Part shown: positions 49,894-58,635 of the stretch, in pieces | Layout of the letters: each line of letters starts with the position of its first letter | Position numbering within the stretch: the first letter of the stretch is position 1 | Assembly (NCBI GenBank): GCA_016710585.1 | Contig: JADJVN010000019.1 | Coordinates: 24,323 to 88,322 of the forward strand | DNA length: 64,000 nucleotides | Reading direction: 5' to 3' | Source of the DNA: Saprospiraceae bacterium | Lineage (GTDB): Bacteria; Bacteroidota; Bacteroidia; Chitinophagales; Saprospiraceae | Notes under the pieces: generated by a model | Database searches by the model: none | The model's input: only the letters and a program-made list of their open reading frames with translations | Told to the model about the DNA's origin: nothing | Program-made: the position numbers and the translations under genes

Positions 49894-50160
49894 CAGAATC
49901 GAAGATTAGATGAATTATTGGATTTCGCAGATTGGGACATGATGCAATAAAGTAGTTAAAGCAATTCGTCGCTTATTTGACAATTAACCCAGCTAAAGCA
50001 TTACGTAATAACTCACCTAAATCCTCTCAAAAATATATCACTCCTACAGAGCTTTTAATCGTACATTTTCAGATTTGCACATTATTACATTAACTAATTC
50101 TCATATTAACTAATTACAAAATCTACGTCAATCCTTAAATCAGTATAATCCGCGATTCAG
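49894..50160. repeat. MITE-like intergenic repeat, copy 1
   Basis: About 267 bp, bounded by imperfect inverted ends: CAGAATCGAAGATTA at 49894 and TAATCCGCGATTCAG at 50146-50160 (12 of 15 positions pair). Inside are the shared core CACCTAAATCCTCTC, a CTCCTACAGAG mini-hairpin (50041-50051) and a 17-bp tandem pair (ACATTAACTAATTCTC type). It lies downstream of the leftward gene ending at 50212. No ORF. See copies at 51847 and 53879. Confidence 0.75.
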
Positions 50161-50211
50161 ACATTTTCTTTTGCAAATTTGCAAATTATGCTTATTTGCA
50201 AATTAAATAAC

Positions 50212-51714
50212 TCAGTGTTGAATTACTACTTTTTCAGACCAAGATCTATCATCTGATGTCAAGATGTAAAATCCATTTTCGATCTCTCCAGTTGGTATGC
50301 TCATGACTCCTTCCTTTATTGAATATTTTCCGATCTCTTTGCCATTCAAATCATATAGCAACACATTCTTTGATGCTCCAACGCGATCTATCTTCAACCA
50401 CAATATATCTGAGGCTGGGTTGGGATAGACCTTTAATCCTGATATTATTGTTGGATCATCAATACTAGTGGTGAACCATTGGATACTACTGTCACAAAGT
50501 TGTGCTCCTCCTGTACTTCGAAACTGCATAAAATTTGGGACAGCAAAACTAATTCGCGTAGGCATGGTTATTGCTGACTTTTCAAATCCACAGCCCACAC
50601 CTATTACATTCGGATGATGTATCACATGCATCCTGCGCTGCGATGAATTAGGTGACACATATATTCTACAATCAGGTCCCAAATGCATTAGTCCTGTCAC
50701 ATATGGCCAACCATTATCATCTGTTCCCCATGCAGTGCCCACTTCAGTTGAAGATAAAGTAGTATCTTCCAAATTAACTTGAAAAACAAATGTATCTTTT
50801 GTATAGTAAAATAACTTACTATTGGGAGAAAAACAAAAGCCATTGCAATATAATGAATCATCATAAGTATGGATTATTTTTGGCGGTGATAATTTGCCTA
50901 TGTTGCGATCAAAATCATAGATTTCAATCCCAATTCCTCTAGTAGCGAAAACATACATACTACCATCAGGGCTAAATCTTGGCTGCAGACTTGTTGGCTC
51001 ATTTGTACTTTTAAATATCGCCCCTAAGTCTTGACTATCTCTTTGTACTATACCATCCTCACCTAAGAGCACTATATGATGTCTATTGCCTTGATAGGCC
51101 CTGTAATGTATCCACCAATGCTCTCCATCTGGATGCTCTAAAGCACTCACAGTAGTGATCATAGAATAGCCTGTGCTTATGTCTTGATTTTTCTTTGACA
51201 CATAAAAGTTGCCCTGTACATTTCTTTCTACTTTAGAGAAATAAACATGATCTCCCACAAAATCTTTGATAGAATTGTCAGGTAAACTTGATTGATGAAT
51301 CAATAAATATGTATCACCCCAAGACTTACATGTAATAAAAAAATTACCATTGATTATTGGATAAGATCGATCTATTCCTTCCTTACAATATGTATTGAAA
51401 TCTCTCCCTGGATTCAAACTATCGCCATTAATAATGTTTCCACCATCCCCATTCATAATTGCGCAACCATTTGACATAAGTATCAAATTCCCATTTTTAT
51501 CATTGATAAAACTCCCATCATGTCCTATAGTTACATCGGCTATTTCAAAAAGGAATTTTTTTTGAACATAACCAGAGTTAAAATCTAAACTCGAAAGTCC
51601 CCATCCTAGATTTGATGGTGCATTATACCCTATTGGCCAAATATAATCGTACTTTTGGGAATAGACTGAAATAGTACTCAGCACTAAAATAATTATATTG
51701 AAAGTATGTTTCAT
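50212..51714 (-). CDS. Secreted WD40/propeller-like protein with T9SS sorting domain, 500 aa
   Basis: Signal peptide (about 1-19, ending ISVYSQ). The middle consists of strand-rich repeats with phrases such as RFSPDGSMYVFATR and FCFSPNSKLFYYTKD, typical of beta-propeller blades that match WD40-like/PD40 units. The C-terminus (SGLKVYPNPASDILWLKI to VVIQH) is a T9SS type A sorting domain. It is paralogous to the next gene upstream (51962-53688), which shares the opening motif QKYDYIWPIGYN / QRYDYNWIFGYD. A TATATTTG promoter box lies at 51758-51765. Probably a surface protein; ligand unknown. Confidence 0.8.
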   Translation of the reverse strand: MKHTFNIIILVLSTISVYSQKYDYIWPIGYNAPSNLGWGLSSLDFNSGYVQKKFLFEIADVTIGHDGSFINDKNGNLILMSNGCAIMNGDGGNIINGDSLNPGRDFNTYCKEGIDRSYPIINGNFFITCKSWGDTYLLIHQSSLPDNSIKDFVGDHVYFSKVERNVQGNFYVSKKNQDISTGYSMITTVSALEHPDGEHWWIHYRAYQGNRHHIVLLGEDGIVQRDSQDLGAIFKSTNEPTSLQPRFSPDGSMYVFATRGIGIEIYDFDRNIGKLSPPKIIHTYDDSLYCNGFCFSPNSKLFYYTKDTFVFQVNLEDTTLSSTEVGTAWGTDDNGWPYVTGLMHLGPDCRIYVSPNSSQRRMHVIHHPNVIGVGCGFEKSAITMPTRISFAVPNFMQFRSTGGAQLCDSSIQWFTTSIDDPTIISGLKVYPNPASDILWLKIDRVGASKNVLLYDLNGKEIGKYSIKEGVMSIPTGEIENGFYILTSDDRSWSEKVVIQH

Positions 51715-51757
51715 TTAGTTGAATTATTATAGTGATTTAGTTAAGACTCAACTATTG

Positions 51758-51765
51758 CAAATATA
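51758..51765 (-). promoter_or_regulatory. -7 box TATATTTG for the 500-aa T9SS protein gene
   Basis: Exact TAnnTTTG match on the minus strand, 43 nt before the start at 51714. Confidence 0.5.
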
Positions 51766-51846
51766 AAAAAATTATATCAATGCAGGAATTATTTATAGAA
51801 TAAACTTGCATATTGTTATTTATTTGATAGAATCATTCGTTGCTCA

Positions 51847-51961
51847 CATTTCGTAATAACCCACCTAAATCCTCTCCATAAATATGTCACTCCTACGGAG
51901 CTTTTATTCGTACATTTTCAGATTCTACATTATCACATTAACTAATTCTCACATTAACTAA
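51847..51961. repeat. MITE-like intergenic repeat, partial copy 2
   Basis: Shares with copies 1 and 3 the block CATTTCGTAATAACCCACCT, CTCCTACGGAG (51890-51900) and the ACATTAACTAATTCTC tandem pair, and stops at the stop codon of the leftward gene at 51962. Both inverted ends are missing, so this is a truncated copy. Confidence 0.7.
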
Positions 51962-53688
51962 TTAATTTTTCACAATTTTCTCAGACTTAACGATTCTATT
52001 CCGTTCTATAATTTCTACTAGATAAACTCCTGTTGATAATGATTCTGTGTTGATGATATTACTTCCTTCGTAAAGTCTTTTGGTGATGATTTTATTTCCT
52101 TGTAGATCGTAAAGATTCATGATCATTTTTTCTGGGAGATAGTCATTGACTTGTATGATGAGAATTTCTCTCATTGGATTTGGTGAGAGTGTGATATCGA
52201 TCAATGGATTATTTGCCTCATCTTTTGTGGCTGTGGTGCCTATGTTTATTTTTTTGCATTTGGTACTTTCACCATTTTTATTCTTGGCGCGAAGACAAAC
52301 TTCATAGATGCCGTCCTTAGCATAAGTATGGATGATCGATGTATCCCAAACTGTAGTATAATAAGGCTGTGATCCGTCACCCCAATCCCACCAGAATTCT
52401 TCTGGTTCATACCAGCTTAAATTGGTGAAGTCTAAGCTGCGATAGTTCATCGTATCTTGATCGTAGCGAAACTCTGCTACTGGTATATTGTCTATGCCAA
52501 GGCTATCGCTTGGGCTGCCATCAATGGGGCCGAGGCGGTAGTTGGGGAAATTCGGAATGCCACGACTATAGACCTTGATCCTATATCCATTGGTCCGCAT
52601 TCCATATTCAAGTCCTGCTTTATTTGGTCTATCAATTTTATGTAATACGTGTGATGGTGGAATAGTACAAATATAAATTCTGCCATCTGGCGCGCTTTGA
52701 TGTACAAAATAGTTTGATCCTATATCGATATGTTCTCTTATGGTATCCAGAAAAAATAAATTCTCCAAATGTCTCTCCTTCATATAATCTATCTGATACA
52801 TTCGTGATCCATCTGAGAAATAAATATATTTGGAATTTGTGAAAAGCTAATACCCTCAAAACCTGGTGCATCAAATATATTAGTATGCAAAAACTCGATC
52901 TTAGCTGTAGCTCGATCAAAAGAACACATAAACATGGCACAACCATTTTGACCAAAATCATATCCTTCAACAAATAATAAATACTTACCATCTGGGGAAA
53001 AAATAGCCGCACCAACTCCATCAGGAATAGTGAATCCAGATTTCCAATCCTCTACCAGTCTTAGACCCGTTGGCTCTAAAATGTATTTTAAAAAGCGATC
53101 TGTGTTAGCTACATTGAATACCATCCACCAATCTCTACCATTGGCATGACGGCATGCAGACATAAATCCAACATTAGTTCTCTCTTTGATTATTCTATCC
53201 TTTTTTATGATTCTATTCAATTTACTATCAATAACGAGGTAACTGATACTGTCCACAAAAAAATCTGTACCATGCTTCTCCAAATTACTGTAGATCAGGT
53301 AAATTTGATTGGTATCCTCAGGTGAGGGGAGGAATATTGCACCTTGTGTTAGAAGAAGTCTAGGCCAATACTCGGGACTATGTACTAATGCATTTGGCAA
53401 GATACGATGATATTTATCATATAAATCATAGCCATTAGTATAATACAATAATTCTCCAGATGCAGAACTCATAGAGGCATTGCAATTAAATAAATTAATT
53501 CTTCCTTCTGGTATATAAGTAGCGACAGGATTTCCATTTTGTAAATTTAACTGAATATTGCCCCAATTTTCATCAGCTACTTCACCATCATATCCGAATA
53601 TCCAATTATAGTCATACCGCTGTGAAAAGACAGCGGTATGACTTAATGAAAATATTGAGTAAATTAAAATAATATTTCTTAAACTCAT
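51962..53688 (-). CDS. Paralogous secreted propeller-PKD-T9SS protein (one frameshift)
   Basis: Two frames make one gene of about 575 residues. The N-terminal part (53688 to 52789) has a signal peptide (ending AVFSQ) and propeller-like strands. It goes out of frame at about 52842-52845, where adding one base to a four-A run (T on the coding strand) joins GISF to TNSKYIYFSDGSRMYQI, a perfect propeller phrase. The C-terminal part has a PKD domain (WDWGDGSQPYYTTVWDTSI) and a T9SS sorting domain (ITLSPNPMREILIIQV). It is a paralogue of the 500-aa gene downstream. Its start overlaps the stop of the truncated fragment upstream (ATGA). Confidence 0.8.
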
Positions 53689-53876
53689 TTTAAGATTATT
53701 CTTTGCAAATGCTCAGATTGATCAGATAGACAGACATTTAGCCAGTAAACCCCAGAAGGCATACCTTTCAAAGATAGCCTCAGATTTTTTTCAGCAGATT
53801 CAATCTCCATTTGTTTCACAATAATACCATAAATATTTGATATTTTAATCGTTTTGAAACATCTCCGAGTAGGGCT
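53685..53876 (-). pseudogene. Remnant of a T9SS-sorting-domain gene
   Basis: About 63 residues of a T9SS type A domain (FKTIKISNIYGIIVKQMEIE through MPSGVYWLNVCLSD to the end), without the usual YPNP start and without any upstream gene. The coding sense runs straight into the inverted end of repeat copy 3 at 53879. The rest of the gene seems lost at or by that repeat. Its stop overlaps the next gene's ATG, so it was once the upstream member of an operon. Confidence 0.65.
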
Positions 53877-53878
53877 AT

Positions 53879-54114
53879 CAGAATCGCAGATTAAATGGAT
53901 TATTGGATTCCGCTGAATGAGACATACATGATGCAATAAACCAACTGAAACATTTCGTAATAACCCACCTAAATCCTCTCTAAAAATATGTCACTCCTAC
54001 GGAGCTTTAATTCGTACAATTTAAGATTTGCAAATTATCACATTAGCTAATTCTCACATTAGCTAATTAAAAAATTCCGCGTCTATTCTTAAATCAGTAT
54101 AATCTGCGATTCAG
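53879..54114. repeat. MITE-like intergenic repeat, copy 3
   Basis: 236 bp with the best ends: CAGAATCGCAGATTA at 53879-53893 and TAATCTGCGATTCAG at 54100-54114, which pair in 14 of 15 positions. The interior carries the shared core, the CTCCTACGGAG hairpin (53994-54004) and the 17-bp tandem pair. It is flanked by a T9SS remnant on one side and the broken kinase gene on the other. No transposase ORF. Confidence 0.8.
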
Positions 54115-54158
54115 ACAAATTATTTGCACATTTTCAAATTTGCAAATTCCCTCATTCA

Positions 54159-57100
54159 CTAAACCACAAACCATAAATCAATCTTCGTTCCATGATCCAT
54201 AGTTGAGCAGATCAAAAGCTCTCCACCGAGTTGCTTTGCTCGATCTTTCATATTATGCAATCCGTTGCCAAAAGTGTTTGCTAGAAGATCAAAGCCCTTG
54301 CCATCATCTTGAATGGTGATATGTATTTGTTTTTGTTTGTATTGAACTTTTAAAGAGAACGTTGTTAGCTTGTGCATATTTTGAAATATTATTAAATGCC
54401 TCTTTGCATATTAAAATAAATTTCTACGTTTTTCAAGATCTAACTCCAAGATGATTGGGAAGATCTTCAAGTTCAAATTTTAAATTAATGTCTAGAGGCT
54501 CTAAAGTTTGGATAGCATATTTCTGAATCCAAGGAATGATGTTTGTCATCTCATCGTTCTTAGGATTAATACTCCACACAATGTCTGACATATACTCCAT
54601 GACTTGACTTGTCTTTTCAGAAATTTTAAGGTAAGTTGATTTATCCAATGTATCAGTCTTTAGGGAAGCCATTTCACTGATTAATTTAATATTACTAAGA
54701 TTACTTCCAATATCATCGTGCAAGTCTCTTGCAATAGCCATTCTAATTTTTTCTAGACGAATTCTTTGATTTTCCTTTAGTTTAAAATAAATATAGAATA
54801 ATGAGATTGCTGAAAATGAAAGTAGTGCAAAGAACCATGAAGTTTTCCAAAATGGAGCTTTGATATGAATATATAATTTAGACTCTGTAGGAGTGCAATA
54901 GCCATCTGAATTGCATGATTTGAATCGGAATACATAGTTTCCAAAATCTAATTTATAACTCACATTACGCAAATTGCCTGTGTGCCAAAACTTATCGAAA
55001 CCTTCCATAAAATAACTTACTGTGACTAAATCTGGATTAGTATACGACAATGCCGCAAGATCAATTTCAATACTGTTTTGATTATTTTGAAGTGTAACAT
55101 GATCGCCAAATTCAATGAATTTGTTATTGATTAAATAGATTTTATTATTAACCCTAAATTCACTTATCTCTTGAAGTGGAAGATCTTTGTTCATTGATGT
55201 TTGTGTAGGATCACATATATTCAAGAGCCCCCAAAAATTTATAAAGAGCCGATTCCCTGAGTATGATATACTTCGAATCTCATTATCCAGAAGTCCACTT
55301 TTTGCATAATAATTAATAAATGTATTTTTAGCATATGAATAAACAGAAAGCCCTTGTAATGTAGCACACCACACTTGATCTTTTTCATCAATGGCAATTT
55401 CATTGATAAAGTCATTACACAAGCCATCTTTTATAGTATACAGTCTAAATGAAGGTGAAATGCTATCTGCAATCCATGTCACCATTCCTTTTCTCGATGC
55501 ACAATACATTCTATTATGCGAATCACAAACTAAATTTCGGATTTCATCTTTAATTGGTAGACTGTTTGGATCGACTGAATTGTAATAGTATCGATTCTTT
55601 TTTGAAGTAATATTGTGGCAAACTATAACAGGCAATAAATCTGCATCATTGCCAAGACTGATCCACATATTTCCATTTCGATCAGGACAAATAGATTTTA
55701 CTTGATTTGACCAAACTGACTCTTTGCCTTTTGGAATCAAAATAATTTTCTCTGAACGGCTTCGATCTGGTGTGATAAAGAATAGATTGTTTTCTGTTCC
55801 TGCCCATATCGCATTATTGTTATCGATGTAAAAGCAAGACACATTCTCATTTTTTAAAAATATTTTATTAAGATAGGGTTTGCGAGTTGTATTGCATTGT
55901 ATCAATCCATTGCGATCTGTAGCAATGAGTAAATCATTGTTTTTATCACGCTCTATTTTATAAATATAACTTTCAGATATAATAGATAAATTGTATTTTT
56001 TATTGATGTCTTCTAATGCCTTTGATTGAAAATTGTATTCATAAGCACTATTATTCCACGTGCTAAAAAATATAGTTTGATTCGAACTATCTAGAGGATC
56101 GACATAAGTGTCAGTGATTTGGTTCAATGCTTTGGGATTCAATGTTGTGGCTAGATTCACAATATCAAAGAACTGTTTTTTGGGGTTGTATTGCCAGAGT
56201 CCATACTGGCCACCAATCCATAATCCATCTTTAGGATCGTAGTAAAGGCATCTTGAATGACCTAACATGAGATAGCGAGTATCTTGCCATAAAGTAAAAT
56301 ATCTTTCAAATTTTTTTGTAGTCTTATTAAAGCAAGAAAAACCTGGATTGTCACTTGCTATCCATAGCAAGTCTTCTTCTCCTTTGATGTTTGTTTCTGC
56401 GATCTGTAAACTAATATTTGCTATCGGAGTTTTAAACTGAGCAGAGTCATTGAGATAATCTTCAAATGTATTCTTGATTTCATTGTATTTACGAATTCCT
56501 GAACCCCAAGTAGCAACCCAAAGATTTCCTTCTCGATCTTCATAAACATCTTGAACGTTATTGTCTGTGAAGCTTTCGTTATTGTTAATTTCTGTGTAGA
56601 TGTGCTTATAGGTGCTATCAATAAATGAGTAACATAACAATCCAAAATTAGTACCAAGCCAGAGTCTATTTTTTCTATCCAAGCAAATACTTCTTATGGA
56701 TAAATTATGCAGATGCTTGTCTTTTGATTGATCAGGAAAAGCCATTAAGTCATTACTTTCACCGTCAGAATAAAAAAGCCCTTTATTGCTACCAATAAAA
56801 ATTCTATTAGAACATGGATCTTGCCAGATTTCGAGAATTTCATTATTTCTAATCGTTCGATTTTCATTCTGTGGGTAATGCAAATGCTTGAATTTATAAT
56901 TTTCTAAATCTAAAATATCTACTCCTGTTCGAGTGCCAATCCATAATTGATTTTTACGATCGACATACAATTCCATGATAATATTATCTCTGATGCTATT
57001 GCTGTCTTTGCTATTATTATAAAAGTTCTTAAAATATTTGCCATCAAATCGATTTAAACCATATTTGGTTCCTACCCAAAGAAATCCATTCTTATCTTTC

Positions 57101-57231
57101 TCTATAGCAAATACTTGATCATTGCTTAATCCATCTTTCAATCTATAACTATCAAATAGAATACGGACAGGCTGCGCTTCAATTCCTAAGCACAGAATAA
57201 TATTCAATATAAAATGGAGATAAATTTTCAA
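54159..57231 (-). pseudogene. Two-component hybrid-propeller histidine kinase (HisKA_3 type), broken near the ATPase domain
   Basis: Signal peptide, then two-component regulator propeller repeats (NGFLWVGTKYGLNRFDG and many relatives), a Y_Y_Y domain, one membrane helix (WFFALLSFSAISLFYIYF) and the HisKA_3 box with phospho-His in ARDLHDDIGSNLSNIKLISE. The frame stops at 54433 before the ATPase domain. The rest is readable only after three small shifts: an extra base near 54435, a missing one near 54413-54416, and an extra one near 54355-54360. The corrected text would be SEKRRNLFLICKEAFNNISK and so on to the G box DDGKGFD. The corrected length would be about 1,023 residues. It is the partner of the response regulator 40 nt upstream. 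Confidence 0.8.
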
Positions 57232-57271
57232 GCCTTAAAGATAAATTAAAATAAAAGATTTCGCTGGAAAA

Positions 57272-57898
57272 TTACTTTTGCAAATAAACTTTATTAACCG
57301 CTTCAGTGATAGAATGAACTTGAAGTTTTTCATAAATTCTCTTAATATAAGTTCTTACTGTGTCTATGCTGATAATACATTCTGCAGCAACCATTTTATA
57401 ACTCATTCCCTTTGCTAAATGATTTAATATAAGAAGTTCTCTTTCTGAAAGATTGGTCACAAAATCTTGTTTCGTTTTTTCATGCTGATGTACCAATAAT
57501 TTTCTAGCGATCATAGGACTCATTGGTGAGCCACCTGAATAAACTTCTTGGATGCTGTTAATCATATTTGTCAAGCTTGATTTTTTTAGTAAATAGCCTG
57601 TTCAACAAACTTTTATTGCTTCGAATATTCTATTGTCATCATCGAAAACCGTATTGATGATCACTTCAATCTCTGGAAAATATTGCTTTAACTCTTTTAC
57701 TCCTTCGATCCCTGTTCTACCGGGCATATCAATATCCATTATGATAACATCCGGTTTATTTTGTTTGCAATTATTGACAATATCCATACAATGCACATAA
57801 TTGCCTACCAATTCCAATCCTTCTGAACTTCTAATCACTTCCGCAAGTGTTTCTAGTAAGGATACATTGTCTTCATATATAGCTACTTTGATATTCAT
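57272..57898 (-). pseudogene. NarL/LuxR-type response regulator with in-frame TGA
   Basis: A REC domain (MNIKVAIYEDNVSLLETLAE; phospho-acceptor Asp in IIMDIDMPG; Thr in INTVFDD) and a C-terminal LuxR-type helix-turn-helix (LSERELLILNHLAKGMSYKM through ISIDTVRTYIKRIYEKL) are in one frame but split by a TGA at 57602-57604 (codon 99). It is placed just before TGYLLKK, the end of the receiver domain, where relatives have a small residue. The ATG at 57898 is preferred to an upstream one because MNIKVAIYEDN is the normal receiver start and a TAAATTTG box lies upstream. A selenocysteine reading is unlikely. It may be a true nonsense mutation or a base error. Confidence 0.8.
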
Positions 57899-57915
57899 CT
57901 CAATTGTTTGAGTTA

Positions 57916-57923
57916 CAAATTTA
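57916..57923 (-). promoter_or_regulatory. -7 box TAAATTTG for the response regulator gene
   Basis: Exact TAnnTTTG match on the minus strand, 17 nt before the start at 57898. Confidence 0.55.
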
Positions 57924-57947
57924 TAAAAAATATAGTTTACAGATGTA

Positions 57948-57964
57948 GACATAATGATGTGACA
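57948..57964. promoter_or_regulatory. Degenerate operator upstream of the response regulator gene
   Basis: ACATAATGATGTGACA differs at two of 16 positions from the ACATGATCATGTGACA shared by the two sites at 58059 and 61330. Its core edge is 25 nt from the -7 box at 57916-57923, against 35 nt at the other two promoters, a difference of about one helical turn. Confidence 0.45.
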
Positions 57965-58058
57965 TTGAAATTAGTAAGCTATTTATATTCGATGAATCGT
58001 TGTATTTGCTATTGTCTCACTAGTTTTATTTATTCTTCATAGTGTATATCTATCAATA

Positions 58059-58072
58059 CACATGATCATGTG
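58059..58072. promoter_or_regulatory. 14-bp perfect palindrome CACATGATCATGTG, site 1
   Basis: Perfect dyad upstream of the T9SS/collagen-like gene cluster, 35 nt (edge to edge) before the -7 box at 58107. The next 18 nt (ACAGGCAAAATTTTAGCA) match site 2 in 15 positions, so a larger element is shared. Probable binding site of a dimeric activator. Confidence 0.75.
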
Positions 58073-58106
58073 ACAGGCAAAATTTTAGCATTGGAAGTAT
58101 CTATTC

Positions 58107-58114
58107 TAGCTTTG
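58107..58114 (+). promoter_or_regulatory. -7 box TAGCTTTG for the T9SS/collagen-like cluster
   Basis: Exact TAnnTTTG match, 22 nt before the start at 58136. No -33 TTG at the usual distance, in keeping with activator dependence. Confidence 0.6.
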
Positions 58115-58135
58115 CATCAGATTCAAATAAAGAAT

Positions 58136-58630
58136 ATGAAAAAGATGTTAGAAATTGTTTTATTTTCCTTGTGTTCAATGGTTTTGGACGATGGACTTTT
58201 GGCACAATGCAATATAGGCTCAGCAAATTCTTTTCAAAGTTATTCCACAGGTAGTTGCAATGGCATGAGCTTTCAAAGCATCGTAGGATCATTTCAGACT
58301 AATGCTTCATGTAATGGATCCGATTACACTTCCATTCTTACTTCTGGTAGAATTATGACAAATCTTGCAAAAAATGAAGAGCTCACTGCCTTCAAAATGT
58401 ATCCAAATCCTGCAAGTGATTTACTTTACATAGAGTGGAAGCCTATACCTATCATAATAAATTTTAAAGTGATGAATGTCTATGGCACTGAGATTATTTC
58501 TGGATCTACATCGGTGAATCAAAGTCAAATAAAGATAGATTTACAGTCTATTTCATCAGGGATTTATTTTTTAATCTTTAACTCTAGCAACACGCAAATC
58601 TTATCAAGAACCTTTACAAAAATCAATTAA
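58136..58630 (+). CDS. Small secreted protein with T9SS sorting domain, about 164 aa
   Basis: The start at 58136 gives a signal-like MKKMLEIVLFSLCSMVLDD; the open frame extends upstream to 58070. After a Cys/Ser/Gly-rich stretch (QCNIGSANSFQSYSTGSCN, three more Cys-containing phrases) a T9SS type A domain starts with FKMYPNPASDLLYIEW. The short mature body (about 70 residues) suggests a small surface or matrix component. First gene of the palindrome-controlled unit, 5 nt before the collagen-like gene. Confidence 0.75.
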   Translation: MKKMLEIVLFSLCSMVLDDGLLAQCNIGSANSFQSYSTGSCNGMSFQSIVGSFQTNASCNGSDYTSILTSGRIMTNLAKNEELTAFKMYPNPASDLLYIEWKPIPIIINFKVMNVYGTEIISGSTSVNQSQIKIDLQSISSGIYFLIFNSSNTQILSRTFTKIN

Positions 58631-58635
58631 ATATT

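Noticed and set aside
49890..54120. CRISPR array
   Set aside because: The repeats are 115-267 bp, only three copies, unevenly spaced and without cas genes; they have inverted ends rather than direct repeat/spacer structure.
57599..57604. Selenocysteine or alternative-code reading of the in-frame TGA in the response regulator
   Set aside because: TGA is an ordinary stop elsewhere (for example the genes ending at 2051, 2711 and 49190), no SECIS-like hairpin was seen, and receiver domains do not use selenocysteine there.
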